The notes: generated by a model not told the origin, from the letters alone. Shown: positions 44,021-54,984, counted from the stretch's first letter. The stretch: DNA of 64,000 nucleotides from Ananas comosus (GCF_001540865.1 NC_033633.1:11072917-11136916), one strand, 5' to 3'. Numbers and translations are program-made.

Positions 44021-45082
44021 CAAACAAGGCCTAAAATATTTTTCTAAAGCAAGATAAATCATCTTATAAGTAAAATTTGGTTTCCTAACAAATTAAAGAT
44101 ACGATTACTTTACAATAGGTAAAGCTTGATATCCTATGTTGTTGTCTAATGTTACCCCTAGGGCATAATTAAAATAAAACATTGTTCCACACATTCAATC
44201 ACCATAGTGTGACTTTTGTGGAAGTTGTATTAAGTAATTTTAATACTTGTGTTTTTTATTGTTTGTTTTTTTCTTCTAGTACCAATATCTTATTTGATCT
44301 AAACCAGATGCAATGCAGATGTTTAAATTACCTAAGTTACTAGTACTAGAGTCTTGGTTTTTGTGTATAAACAGAATTAATTTTTCATTTAATATGGGAC
44401 AACTAAGGTGTCAAAACCTCTCCTCATTTAGATATTGACGTCTTTATTTAGCCAATTACATATATAGTTTAGAATTATCCACTGGGCAATCTTGCTCTAA
44501 TCGTAGATAGAACAATTAATCCAGTGTGTTAATCCCAAAAATTTATTGAATCGAAATCGTTGTTCCAAAATGAATGCTAGCTTAATTGTTATAGAAAAAC
44601 AAATAGTCTTTTTTCATCCAATATGAAAATATTAGAGTGTCATCACATCCCTAAATCCAAGACACTTCAGGATTGTAACCAGATATAACATGTGATGCTT
44701 GGGCACAAACTCCCTTTTTTAAAAAAAAATTCGGGTGCACTAATAGTTGTGGAGATATGAACCTCTAACCTTAAAGATAGCCTTTAAAATAAACAGCCAA
44801 CTACTCTGATCGTGATTATTAATTTTGTAATTTTATTGAAGTGTAGTTTTTTTGGGAGGTTAATTTCTATTGAAGTGTAGTTTTTTTTCTATTATAACTG
44901 AAAGCTATGAGTATTGTCAAATGTCACAAACTCCCATTTTTTTATTTTTTGTAATTTCGGGTGCACTAATAGTTGTGAAGATATGAATCTCTAACCTTAA
45001 GGATAGGCTTCAAAATAAACAGCCAACTACTCTGATCGTGATTATTAATTTTGTACTTTTATTGAAGTGTAGTTTTTTTTTG

Positions 45083-45477
45083 GGTTAATTTCGTACAAGT
45101 CTCTGCAAACATAGTGAACCACAAATATATTCCTACAAAGTTCAATTTTGATATGTTGTCCCTACAAAAGTCCGGAAGTTTTCAAATATATCCCTGCCGT
45201 TAGAATCCGTTAGAAAACTTTAGTTAAACATAAGTTAAATACTTAATATTGGTTAATTTTTAATATTTTTATTCCTCTTATATTATACTGTTATGGTTTT
45301 TGAAGCGACATATTTGTGATGACAAAATTGAAAATATAAACGGTTTTCTAACGATAACAAACCAGAGGGACATATTTAAAAATATTAAAATTTTTGCAGG
45401 AATAACATATGAAAGTTGAACTTTGTAGAGATATGTTTGTCATATACTATGTTTGTAGGGATCAGTATGAAATTAAC
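45083..45477. mobile_element. MITE with ~35-bp TIR (family D, copy 2)
   Basis: GGTTAATTTCGTACAAGTCT at the left, CAGTATGAAATTAAC at the right. Matches 4280-4676 along its length. Confidence 0.75.
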
Positions 45478-45770
45478 TCTTTTTTTCATTGTAAATCATG
45501 TTTTTCTTTTTTCTTTTGTAATTATCTCTTTTTATAACTTTCGGGATCCACTATTCATCTTTGGAAAAATCCCTCACCTCATTAATTCGAATGTCATCTT
45601 CTTACATTAATTGTACCATGTGAAAAACTTTCGAAATGTATGCGCAACTAACACAAGCAAATATGTTTGTGTTTTTCAAATAAGGTAGATGCTTGTAACT
45701 TTCAAGGAGCCATCACAGTAATTACACTCCTTATTAACTATCTTAGAATAAACAAAGAGATCATTCTCCA

Positions 45771-45979
45771 GAGTAGGACTAGAATACTTTTACAAGTATC
45801 ACCCAAGTAATACTTGTGTGTTTTTAGCCATTGGATCTACTTTTTGATTACTAATAGTCCTTGGATCAAACACTATTCCACCTACCACCATCATCTCAAC
45901 CTCACATCTCTCCATCCAAGGGCTAAAAACACACAAGTATCACTTGGGTGATACTTTTACAAGTATTCTAGCTCTACTC
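45771..45979. mobile_element. foldback MITE, short MULE-like family (B4) with perfect 9-bp TSD
   Basis: GAGTAGGACTAGAATAC and GTATTCTAGCTCTACTC are inverted ends. CATTCTCCA flanks both sides (45762-45770, 45980-45988). Unit 3 (about 60610-60625, ACATTTTCAAACTG) shows the site without the element. Subterminal ACAAGTATCACCC...ACTTGT is mirrored on the right. Confidence 0.93.
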
Positions 45980-46484
45980 CATTCTCCAACTGTAATATCC
46001 TAATAGTCCACTCATTATTGACAATAACCTTTCTTGCGTTGACAAATCATACACAAATTCTAAAGAGATATATTCTAATTTGAGATTATCTTAAATAGTG
46101 ACGAGTTAAATCTCCGTACAAATTTCCATAAAAGTTTATGACCAAATATTTTCTTTGTTAACATTTTAAATTGAAGTTATCATATTATTCTTGATGTGAC
46201 TTAACAGGACTACATGATTAGATACAAAGTTCATGTGAAATAATTGTAGCAGAGAATATATAATATCTCTAGCGTAAGGGGTTTAGAATTTATTCTAATA
46301 TTGTAATAACCAACATATTGACGTATATGATAGAAAAAGGTTAAAAATAAGTACTTTAACATGATAGAGAAAGTACAAGCCTAACTAGACACATAACTTA
46401 CTACAAGGAAATCCAAGTAGTATCTTTTGATTAACCCTTTATAGGTCAAGGTCCAAAATAGTTGGATGCATTATTGTGAGGTTT

Positions 46485-46540
46485 CAATCTATAAAAGGAC
46501 CAAAAGGCCAGCTTGAATTGCATTGTGAATCGATTTCGAT
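46485..46540 (+). promoter_or_regulatory. TATA box and 5' UTR of GPAT copy 2
   Basis: TATAAAAG at 46490-46497, 51 bp before the ATG. The upstream block (about 46370-46500) is homologous to that of copy 1. Confidence 0.75.
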
Positions 46541-49500
46541 ATGGCGAAGAAGGCTAGCTCATTTTTGCTCTCTTCTCTTCCTTCTTTTCTTCATGCCAAA
46601 CCTCCCTCTAGGAAAACTCCTACCACCTTATACCCAAAGTTGCAACACTACTCTTCTTTAGAAAAAATTTCCAACCAAGTTATAGTTTGTGATGTGGAGG
46701 GAGGGTTGTTGAGGTCTCAATCCACATTCCCCTACTTCATGCTTGTGGCCTTGGAGGGAGGTGGGTTCTTAAGGGGACTTCTCCTCTTAGTTTTGTACCC
46801 TCTCCTTTGTTGCATTAGCTATGAGTTGAGGCTCAAAATCATGGTTTTGGTTAGCTTTTGTGGGATCAAAAAGAAGGGGTTTAGAGTAGGGAGGAGTGTT
46901 TTGCCTAAGTTCTTTATGGAGGATGTGGGGTTAGAAGGGTTTGAGGCATTGAACAAGGGTTCTAAGAAGGTTTGTGTTAGTAAAATGCCAAGGGTGATGG
47001 TGGAGGGGTTTTTGAAGGATTATTTGGAGGTGGATGTGGTGATAGGGAGGGAGTTGAAGGAGTTTAATGGTTACTACACTGGGTTTATGGAGGAGGAAGG
47101 TAAGGCTATGGAAAGATTGGAATTGGAGTTGATCAAAATAGAGGATAAAAAAGGTAGTGACATAGTTGGTTTCTCAAGTTCCACCAAGTCTCTTAATATT
47201 CCTCTCTTCTCTCATTGTAAGGTTGGTGTCTCTTTCTCTCTCTATTGGTGTTCATAGTTTGATTCCAAACCAAAAACTAAGTCGAAACAAAACAAACAAG
47301 GCAATTTGGTTCGATTTATACGATTTTCGGTTCGGTTTGATTTTGAAACTAGCCAAAATTCTGGTTTTTGATTTTGGTTCGGGTTTAACAATTGTCAGAA
47401 CTGAAACCGAACCGAATCGAAAACTGAAAAGTAATATTACTATTATTTTTATCTAAACCATATATTTGAACTTCTATATTTATAATCATATCTAACTTTT
47501 AAGAATTCTATGTTTATGATCAAAATTTTTATATATGTAACGCCCCACTTCTTAGGGGGTTCACCTATCCTTGGACTACTCTAATCCTGACACGCTTAAC
47601 TCTCTTTACTTTTTGGGCCTAACCACCGCCTAATATGCTATAATCGGGTTAAGAATTTTAACCTTATTATATTTTATACATAGAACTACCTGGGATCTCA
47701 CATTCTCCTCCTTTTTAATCCCCGACGTCCTCATCAAACTTAACTCACAAGTATCAGGTGATGTAAGACTCGTCTTGCTTACCTTAACCAACCTTGTGGA
47801 GAGAGCCGCGCGCTCCTACCCACAATAATTATCAGTATGAGAGCCTTACTCTCCTCGGTGTATAACCCTGACTTAATCGAAACTCATCTTACATTTTTCG
47901 CTGGTAATTGGTTATGATACCAACTGTAACGCCCCACTTTCCAGGAGGTCACCTATTATAGGACTACTCTAGTCCTATCAAGCTTAACTTTTTAAACCTC
48001 TTGAGCCTAACCACTGCCCAACATACTATATCTGGCTTAAGAGTTTTAGCTCTATTATATATTATATATAGGACTATCTAGGATCTCATAATTTGTACCT
48101 TTTATAATGATTCACTTTTTATTCTTACATTACAAATTAGTTTAATAAGAAAATAGGAGTTTTAAAAGCCAGTTGCAAAACCGAACCAAACCTAATCAAT
48201 TTGGTTTGCTTTGGATCGATTCCTTTAATAAATCAATTTCGTTCTGATTTTTTTCAAATTGAAAAACTTGGTTTTGTTTGCAAATTTCCGAAAAACCAAA
48301 CAAAACTAAACCAAGTATACCTCTCTCTCTCTCTCTCTCTCTACAGAGAGAGAAACTATAGAGAGAGAGAGTCCAGTTACTATCCTCGTAAGAGGATAGA
48401 AGTCTTTGTCCTATCAAATCATTTTGGATGATCGGGACTTCAAATTAATAATCAGCACTGTTGAAATTGATCTATACTATTAAAAATATTTATACACCGA
48501 ATTTTGTAAATTTTAAAAGTCATTATCAAGTCTGTCGAACTGTTGAAAAATGAGCAGTCAAAAATGAATAACATTTTGAAAATAGAGGTTAGACTTTCTC
48601 AATTTATGATCGGAGTTATCTAATGTTATCTAAATAGTATAAAATAAAATTTGTCAAAAATTCAAGTAGTTTAGATTGATCTACACTGTTAAATAAGCAA
48701 ATAGCTTATATAGGCCGTAAAAACTATCGATTTTGCAATCCTTTGACACTATGCAAATAATTATAAATACTATGAAATTTAGTTTCTATACACTTCAAAT
48801 ACTCTAGATTAATTTTAACAGTTCTGATCATCGATTTGGGATTTCTATCATCAATACAACAAAGGTCTATCTCCGTCCTTCTAAAATGATAGTAGCTGGA
48901 TTCTATATATATGTATGTTAATTTTTGCTTGGACCTAGTCGACAACATCAATCATGGACCATCCATTGAATTTGCCATCCAACCATCTCTTACTTTAATC
49001 CCCTAGCCTTTTACAAATGTAACAACTATTCTTTTAATTGTAGTGAAATTGAAAGTAAAGATGTAATCGATGGCAGAACGAATAATGATGCAAAATATGG
49101 TGTAATTAGTCCAAGCAATAATAGTTTCTCTTCTCTATCTTTCTCGGTAAATTATTGCTGGACCTAGTCCACCATGTCAACCATGAAGCATCCTCATCCT
49201 ATCTCTTATTTCAGTACCTCACAAACCACTGAAGTATAATCTTTTTCAAACTTGAGAATTTTTTTCCCAGACTGATGGAGCTTAAAAGTAAAGATAAGAT
49301 AGATAACAGAGTATTATATATATATAGTCCCCTCCCCCCTCATCTTTTCTCTCTCTAACTTGATTTCTATCTCCTCTAGGAAAAATACTTCATGACTGAG
49401 AAGGACAAGAGGATTTCGAACCCTCTACCAAGAGAAAAGTATCCAAGACCATTGGTTTTCCATGACGGGAGAATTGCATTCAAGCCCACCCCAACAAACA

Positions 49501-50279
49501 CAACATTCATGTTTATGTGGCTCCCCTTCGGCCTCATCCTTGCAATCTTTAGGCTCATCATTGCCGTCTCACTACCTTATAAGGCCTCCTCTCCAATTTT
49601 AGCCCTAACCGGCACGAAATGGAGGCTCAAGGGAGTACACCCATCAAATCTTTCACCAAAAAGTTCAAGTGATCATCATGCATCAAAACGCAAGGGTCAA
49701 TTGTATGTTGGCAACCATAGGACTCTCATCGACGCCGTCTACGTTTCATTTGCACTTAACAAGTCCGTTAGCGTAGTCGCCTATGGCGTGAGTCGTATCT
49801 CCGAGATCATATCACCTGTAAAGACAGTTAAGGTGACGAGAAATAGGGAAGTGGATGGTAGCATGATGGTGAAGAAGTTAAGCCAAGGGGAGAGTGTTTT
49901 CATTTGCCCCGAGGGAACTACTTGCAGAGAACCATATCTACTGAGATTCAGCCCTCTATTCACAGAACTGAGCGACGAGATTGTACCAGTGGCTTTAAAC
50001 ATTCATGTCAGCATGTTTTATGCCACGACGGCCGGAGGATCGAAGAGTCTCGACCCGCTGTACTTTTTGATGAACCCTAGCACGTGTTATGAGGTGGAGT
50101 TGCTTGAGAAGGTAGATACAAGTGGTGTGAGAAAGGGGGAGTGTAGCAGCATTGACATGGCCAACCATGTACAACGGCAGATTGGTAAAGCATTAGGGTT
50201 TGAGTGCACCACGCTTTCAAGGAAAGATAAGTACATGATTCTTGCAGGGAATGATGGGAGTGCTGGACCTTCTAAATAA
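46541..50279 (+). CDS. GPAT3: glycerol-3-phosphate acyltransferase, GPAT2/3 type (copy 2)
   Basis: Two exons, 46541-47221 and 49380-50279, join in phase 0 (SHCK|EKYFM) and encode 526 aa, very similar to copy 1. The HAD-like motif I is again degenerate (CDVEGGLL, D51). Acyltransferase block I is NHRTLIDA (H340, D345), with Ala where copy 1 and most family members have Pro. Block II reads VKVTRNRE, with Lys for the usual first Arg. PEGTTCREP (from 404) and IVPVA are intact. No stop or frameshift is present. The intron is more than twice as long as in copy 1 because of later insertions. The block I and II changes may alter activity or substrate use; that is inference. Confidence 0.88.
47249..48320. 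mobile_element. hAT-like element with TTCGGTTTGG repeats, split by TRIM
   Basis: Left end GGTGTTCATAGTTTGATTCC, right end AAACTAAACCAAGTATACC. Orthologous to 30465-30934. Host order resumes after the TRIM (ATAATGATTCACTTTT). Confidence 0.6.
47536..48090 (-). mobile_element. TRIM retrotransposon in GPAT intron
   Basis: Direct LTRs 47536-47702 and 47925-48090 start TGTAACGCCCCACTT on the plus strand and end GGATCTCACA (second: CATA). Read on the minus strand, the 5' LTR is followed by GTTGGTATCATAACC (primer-binding-site-like, next to plus 47924) and the 3' LTR is preceded by the purine tract AAAAAGGAGGAGAA (plus 47703 onward). The 222-bp interior is non-coding. The intron of copy 1 lacks it, so it inserted after the duplication. 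A 5-bp TSD is not clear. Confidence 0.85.
48369..48905. mobile_element. foldback MITE, long MULE-like family (A11), intronic
   Basis: GAGTCCAGTTACTATCC at the left, GATAGTAGCTGGATTC at the right. Subterminal modules around GAGGATAG...CTATCA and TCATTTT/AAATGATAG are specific to this copy. Missing from the copy 1 intron, where CTCTCTATGTTAATTTTTGC is continuous. Confidence 0.82.
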
Positions 50280-50511
50280 AAATAAGCATATAAATAACAG
50301 TCGTGTTGTTTATAAAGTCTATACAATTAAAGTGGTTTCCTTTATTTTAGTTAATAGGTTTAGTTATTTTTATTTAATGTGTTTGCTTCTTTATAGGGTT
50401 CTTTTCTCTTTTTATTTTCTCTATAGGCTAGGTTGTTTTGTTTTTCCTTCTTTCCTTAATGAATGTAATATATATTGTTGAAATATATTATATGGATTTT
50501 GTAACTTTTAT

Positions 50512-50588
<77 letters not shown>

Positions 50589-51603
50589 TGGTGCTTCTTG
50601 TGTTTCTTTTTGCAGAATTAGGAAAGATCATTATGAATTTTTTTTTGTATTATTAGTTAAAAGTGATCCAAAATCGTGAATTTTTATTTAATTATTAAGT
50701 TGTGGAATAGTAAAATTACTTATAGTCCAAAAGCCAGGTGCAAATGGATAAGTAAATTTTTTTGAAGAAATTTAAAGAAACCACAATCAATAAAACTCAC
50801 GTAAAAATAATTTTTGCATATTAAAATGGGTAACATGTCTATGAGTCAAAGTTTTAATGGCTAAAGTATATATATATAAATTGAAAAGTATAAGAGCAAT
50901 TAATGAAGGAATATCAAGATAGTACATGGGCAATCCATTAACCTAAAAATATAATGCATCACAATCAAATATATAGTAATATGCATATATTAATATGAAT
51001 TAAAACTAGTGTGAATTAGAGACACAATACAGTTAAAGATTTACATTCAAACTTCGTATATCTATATTTAATTCAATAAAACTTATTGTTTAATGAATAT
51101 ATATGTAATTTTAACACGAAACTCATAATAAAATCAACGAAAAACACAATAAAAACCCAGTTTATCTCTCTACAATATATATTAACGTACCCATTAATTA
51201 TCTCCTCGGGATGAATATGGTCAAATACGATTGAATTTTTTAAGAAACCGTATTCGCATTCATTTTTTTTTTTAATTATTTTTTTAGGATACGAATTTAA
51301 ATACAAATATGTGTGGAATGCTATATTCTGACATCAATATTCACATTCTATGGAATCCAGTGTCGAATTTGATCGGAATTTTTTTGAGCTAATAAACCTC
51401 TTCAATCTTTAAGAAGTTACCCAAAAACTAGGCCCAAATTTCCTAGCATGGACTAATTAATAGCCCTGTCGATCAAAAACGGTCGAGCCCAAATCGAACC
51501 GGGTTAGGCTGAGAACCATGTAGGACCTCACTGAAAAATTGCTATATATTTTTCAAATTATTAGACCTATGATGTAAATTATATATATATATATATATAT
51601 ATA
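50280..51603. other. 3' flank of GPAT copy 2 and AT-rich spacer
   Basis: The first ~680 bases are homologous to the copy 1 flank, including the (CT)n(TA)n tract at about 50519-50586. The rest is AT-rich without recognised genes. Confidence 0.65.
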
Positions 51604-52176
51604 GAGTCCGGCTACTATACTATCGGTAGCACGGGGCCTCCTGTGCTACCAAGTTGTTTTCGATGATGCGGCTTTCAAATCGACGATCGGCTCCGTTATA
51701 CTTCATCTACACTATTAAAAGTATTTGAAAACTAAATTTCATAATTTTTCGATATCATTTACCTATCAAACAAATAGTCTAAAATTGAATGGCCGAAAAT
51801 AAAAATCTCATAAAAAATGATGATAAAAATTTTAAATTCAAGATCAGATATACTGATCTTACTCTAAATAGTGAAAAAAAAATTTCTATAAAATTTTCAT
51901 ATCGGATTTGAAAATTGTTTATATCCATTAAACTCACAAACACCGGGCTCCACTTCGCCAACACTCGGCTTATTAAAAATTGTCAATTTTGAGATCTTGA
52001 TCACTGTATGTCAAATGATGTTGAAAAAAATTATGAAATTTAAGTTCAAATACTTTTAATAGTGTAGATTCAAAGTCTAAACGAGCCGATCGTCAATTTG
52101 TGAACCGCATCATCGAAAACAAGCTTAAGTAGCACGGGAGTCCCGTGCTAACCGATAAAGTATAGTAACTGGACTC
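51604..52176. mobile_element. foldback MITE, long MULE-like family (A5)
   Basis: GAGTCCGGCTACTATACTAT ... AGTATAGTAACTGGACTC. The subterminal hairpin GGTAGCACGGGG..CCTGTGCTACC on the left is matched by AGCACGGGAG.TCCCGTGCT on the right. (TA)n on both sides. Confidence 0.9.
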
Positions 52177-52257
52177 CTTATATATATATATCTATATATT
52201 ATTTATATATATATATATATATATGTATATAATAAAGTATAGAATTATAGATATTGG

Positions 52258-52815
52258 GAGCTCGTGGCTTCTTATACTATTATGAGTATTGAGCTCTCGT
52301 ACTCATAAGTTTGTTTCGATGATGGAGCTTCCGATCGACGATCCACTCCGTTCAAATATGATCTAAGAGTAATTGAAATTCCCCCTTAGAAATAAAATTT
52401 TATAAATTTCAAAAATCATAATATAAGTCCAATCAAGCGGGCATATAAATGAAACGGTCAAATCGGACGATGTCTAAAAAAGGATATCGGATCCTTCAAT
52501 TCAAATCGAGTTATTGAGTTTTCTAGGTAGTGAATACGAATTTTTCTATCAAAATATAACAAATTTGATTCTTTTACACCAGTAAACTAGCAAGCATTCC
52601 CATACGGCATTATAAAAATGTCAAATTTGTGACCTCTTTGATCGCTAAGGTTAAATGATTCGAAAAATATAAAAATTTGATTTTCTAGGAGTTTTAAATG
52701 CTGTAAAATAACGTTTAACAGTAGCATCGTCGATTTGAAAGCTCTATTATCGAAAATCGATTTATATGAGTATGAGAGCTGATCGTAGCCATAATAGTAA
52801 TAAGTAACCGAATCT
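52258..52815. mobile_element. foldback MITE, long MULE-like family (A6, mutated)
   Basis: Left CTTATACTATTATGAGTATT, right CCATAATAGTAATAAGTAAC. Body TTTCGATGATGGAGCTTCCG. The subterminal hairpin GAGTATTGAGC..GTACTCATAAG resembles those of A3 and A4. Many single-base indels. Confidence 0.78.
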
Positions 52816-52848
52816 ATATATATCATATAATAGTATAATATATATATA

Positions 52849-52884
<36 letters not shown>

Positions 52885-52888
<4 letters not shown>

Positions 52889-53425
52889 GGCTGTACTATG
52901 CTACTAATAGCACGAAGCACTTGGTGCTACCAAGTTTTTTGCCGTTAGATCTACCCTTTTGATCATTTTCACCCGTTAAATCGTACTATTCAACCAACCA
53001 CCCACTCAACCCTAGGGCAGCGTTTGGCATGGGGATAAGGGAACCTCTTATCCCCCTCTTTATATCCAAACGCTAATTTTTTATCCGAGAATAGTAGTTC
53101 TCGGTTACCTATAATAACAGGGTATAACTATCCCCACCAACACCTCCATTTTCTATATATAACTATCCACTATTTTTCTTATTCCTTATTATCTATCCAA
53201 ACGCTATTTTTCTTATCCCCGGGAACAACCCAATTTTCATCCAAACGTTATTTTTCTTATCCCAATACTTGTACATATCCCTATAATAGCTAGTTCTTAC
53301 TTATACTGGAACCAAACGCTACCTAGGGGGCCCACATCATCCTAACCGTACATCTCTTAATCCAATGGCCAAAAACATTGGTAGCACCAATGACTTGGTG
53401 CTATTAATAGTATATTAACCTAGTT
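52885..53425. mobile_element. foldback MITE, short MULE-like family (B5), with nested MITE
   Basis: GTCCGGCTGTACTATGCTAC ... GTGCTATTAATAGTATATTA. The subterminal hairpin AGCACGAAGCACTTGGTGCT on the left is matched by GTAGCACCAATGACTTGGTG on the right. Split at CCCTA|GG by 53015-53322. Confidence 0.82.
53015..53322. mobile_element. PIF/Harbinger-like MITE nested in B5
   Basis: GGGCAGCGTTTGGCATGGGG ... GGAACCAAACGCTAC, flanked by CTA on both sides (53012-53014, 53323-53325). Interior TCTTATCCCC/GGGATAAG repeats are shared with 55200-56440. 308 bp. Confidence 0.78.
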
Positions 53426-53438
53426 CATATGTATATAT

Positions 53439-53978
53439 AGTGCGTCTGGTATGCTTCTCGAAGCACGGAGCGTTCCGTGCTTCCAAGTTGGTTTCGATGT
53501 TCGGACTTTCGACTCAACGATCAGCTCCGTTAGTCTTGATCTAGAGTATTTGAAGTATCTAGAAATAAATTTTGCGATTTTTCGATATCATTTGCCTAGT
53601 GATCGAAGTAGCTCAAAATCAACGGCTGAAAATAAAAATCTTACAAAATATGATGATATGACATTAAAATTTTAGATCAAATTTATTGATCTTGTTTTAT
53701 ATGGTATAAAGAATTTTCTATCAAAATTTTATATGATTTGGATATTTCTACACCGTTAAACTTGCAAACGGCTCACCACGGCCATTAAAATTATTGATTT
53801 TGAGCCCCTTCAATCACTAGACAAATGATATCGAAAAATCATAAAATTTATTTTCTAGGCACTTCAAATACTCTAGATCAACTCTAACGGAGCCGATCGT
53901 CGATTCGAAAATCCGAACATCGAAAACAACTTGGAAGCACGGAGGGCTCCGTGCTTCCAGAAGCATACCAGCCCACTC
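53439..53978. mobile_element. foldback MITE, long MULE-like family (A7)
   Basis: AGTGCGTCTGGTATGCTTCT ... AGAAGCATACCAGCCCACTC. The subterminal hairpin GAAGCACGGAGCGTTCCGTG then CTTCC on the left is matched by GGAAGCACGGAGGGCTCCGT then GCTTCC on the right. Orthologous to the truncated 33005-33490. Confidence 0.9.
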
Positions 53979-54022
<44 letters not shown>

Positions 54023-54027
<5 letters not shown>

Positions 54028-54212
54028 CAGCTGGGATACTATCGATAGCACCAAGCATTTGGTGCTATCAAGTTTTCCGCCATTCGATATAACCATTTCA
54101 CTATTTTTATCTGTTAAATTATACTATTAAATCAACAACTCACTCAACCCTTAGAAGCCCACATCATCTTAACCATAAATTTTTTTCATCCGAGGGCCGA
54201 AAACCTAATGCC
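54023..54212. mobile_element. foldback MITE, short MULE-like family (B6, right end missing)
   Basis: GAGTCCAGCTGGGATACTAT then CGATAGCACCAAGCATTTGG / TGCTATCAAG. The right arm stops at CCTAATGCC, where sequence homologous to unit 1 (ACATTA.TTCTCAAT) resumes. Confidence 0.7.
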
Positions 54213-54819
54213 ACATTATTTCTCAATATTTGTAGATTAGTTTGGTGGCGCAACCCAAGGTAACCGTGGGCCAAAAGGCGATCGATGTTATGTCCATTAA
54301 TTAACACATATAATATAAATGATTTTTCTAGAATAGACTTTATGTAGAGTAAAAAAATATTATAAGAAATATTTTGTTTGTTTTTCGTGAAGAATAACAC
54401 ATATTCAGATTGGGCTGATTCAATTAAGATATAATTTGCGCAGTCGTATTAGAACCGTATGTTTACATACATACTTTCTCCCAAACTCATTTTCGTCTAA
54501 ACAATGTTAAGCGACCCTCAATGCCAAAATGGCCATAAGAATTAACAACTTTTTTATGACAAAATTTTTTAAAAAAAATCTATTAAGGCTTAAATATGAA
54601 GTCTAATTCAATCAAAAATAAAAAATTTCTCTACTCAACGAACCACATCCAGCCCACTCGGCCCGATTACAAATAAAAAAGAAAAAAAAATAATCACCAT
54701 TTTCCCTTCTCCTCCTCTACCACCGCAACTGACGAGGTAGGGTTCCGGCGGCTGGAGTTCGGCTGCTAGGATCTCGCAAGAACCGTAGAGGGCTACGATC
54801 GCCAATTATCTCTCTGCTA

Positions 54820-54984
54820 CAGATTGCTGGATGAGTGGGTGCCAAATATCAATGCGGCACTACCTACAGCGACTCCACATATAGCAACACTTTTAAAAAA
54901 TGTCGGTAATTTAGTGAGCAGTACTTTTTTTTTACTTATACCGATATTTAAAAGTGTCGCTATACACTATTTTTGTTGTAGTGA
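54820..54984 (-). mobile_element. CACTA-type (En/Spm-like) transposon end
   Basis: On the minus strand the sequence starts CACTACAACAAAAATAGTG and continues with repeated AAAAGTGTCG / CGACACTTTTAAA subterminal motifs. This matches the common plant CACTA terminus. The opposite CACTA end is not found nearby, so it is a fragment or has a decayed partner. Confidence 0.65.

Larger units (their letters stand above)
37993..44930. repeat. spacer array of ~1.1-kb tandem units (4-5 copies, interrupted)
   Basis: Units share AATATATTCAGTCTTTAATC (about 38011, 40131, 41228, 42343), AACATTGTTCCACACATTCA (about 38359, 40477, 41569, 44182) and TGAATGCTAGCTTAATTG-like segments. Periods are about 1.09-1.12 kb where uninterrupted. 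Copies are broken by a gap (38408-38565), a GC-rich hAT end, a Helitron-like insertion and an LTR-like insertion. Unit 2 of the segmental duplication has only one diverged copy (about 56450-57480, then 60188-60340). Confidence 0.8.
47222..49379 (+). other. intron of GPAT copy 2
   Basis: 2158 bp, GT-AG. It holds the same hAT-like element as copy 1 (about 47249-48320), split by a TRIM (47536-48090), then a CT/GA tract and a long foldback MITE (48369-48905). The last ~470 bases match the copy 1 intron. Confidence 0.85.
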
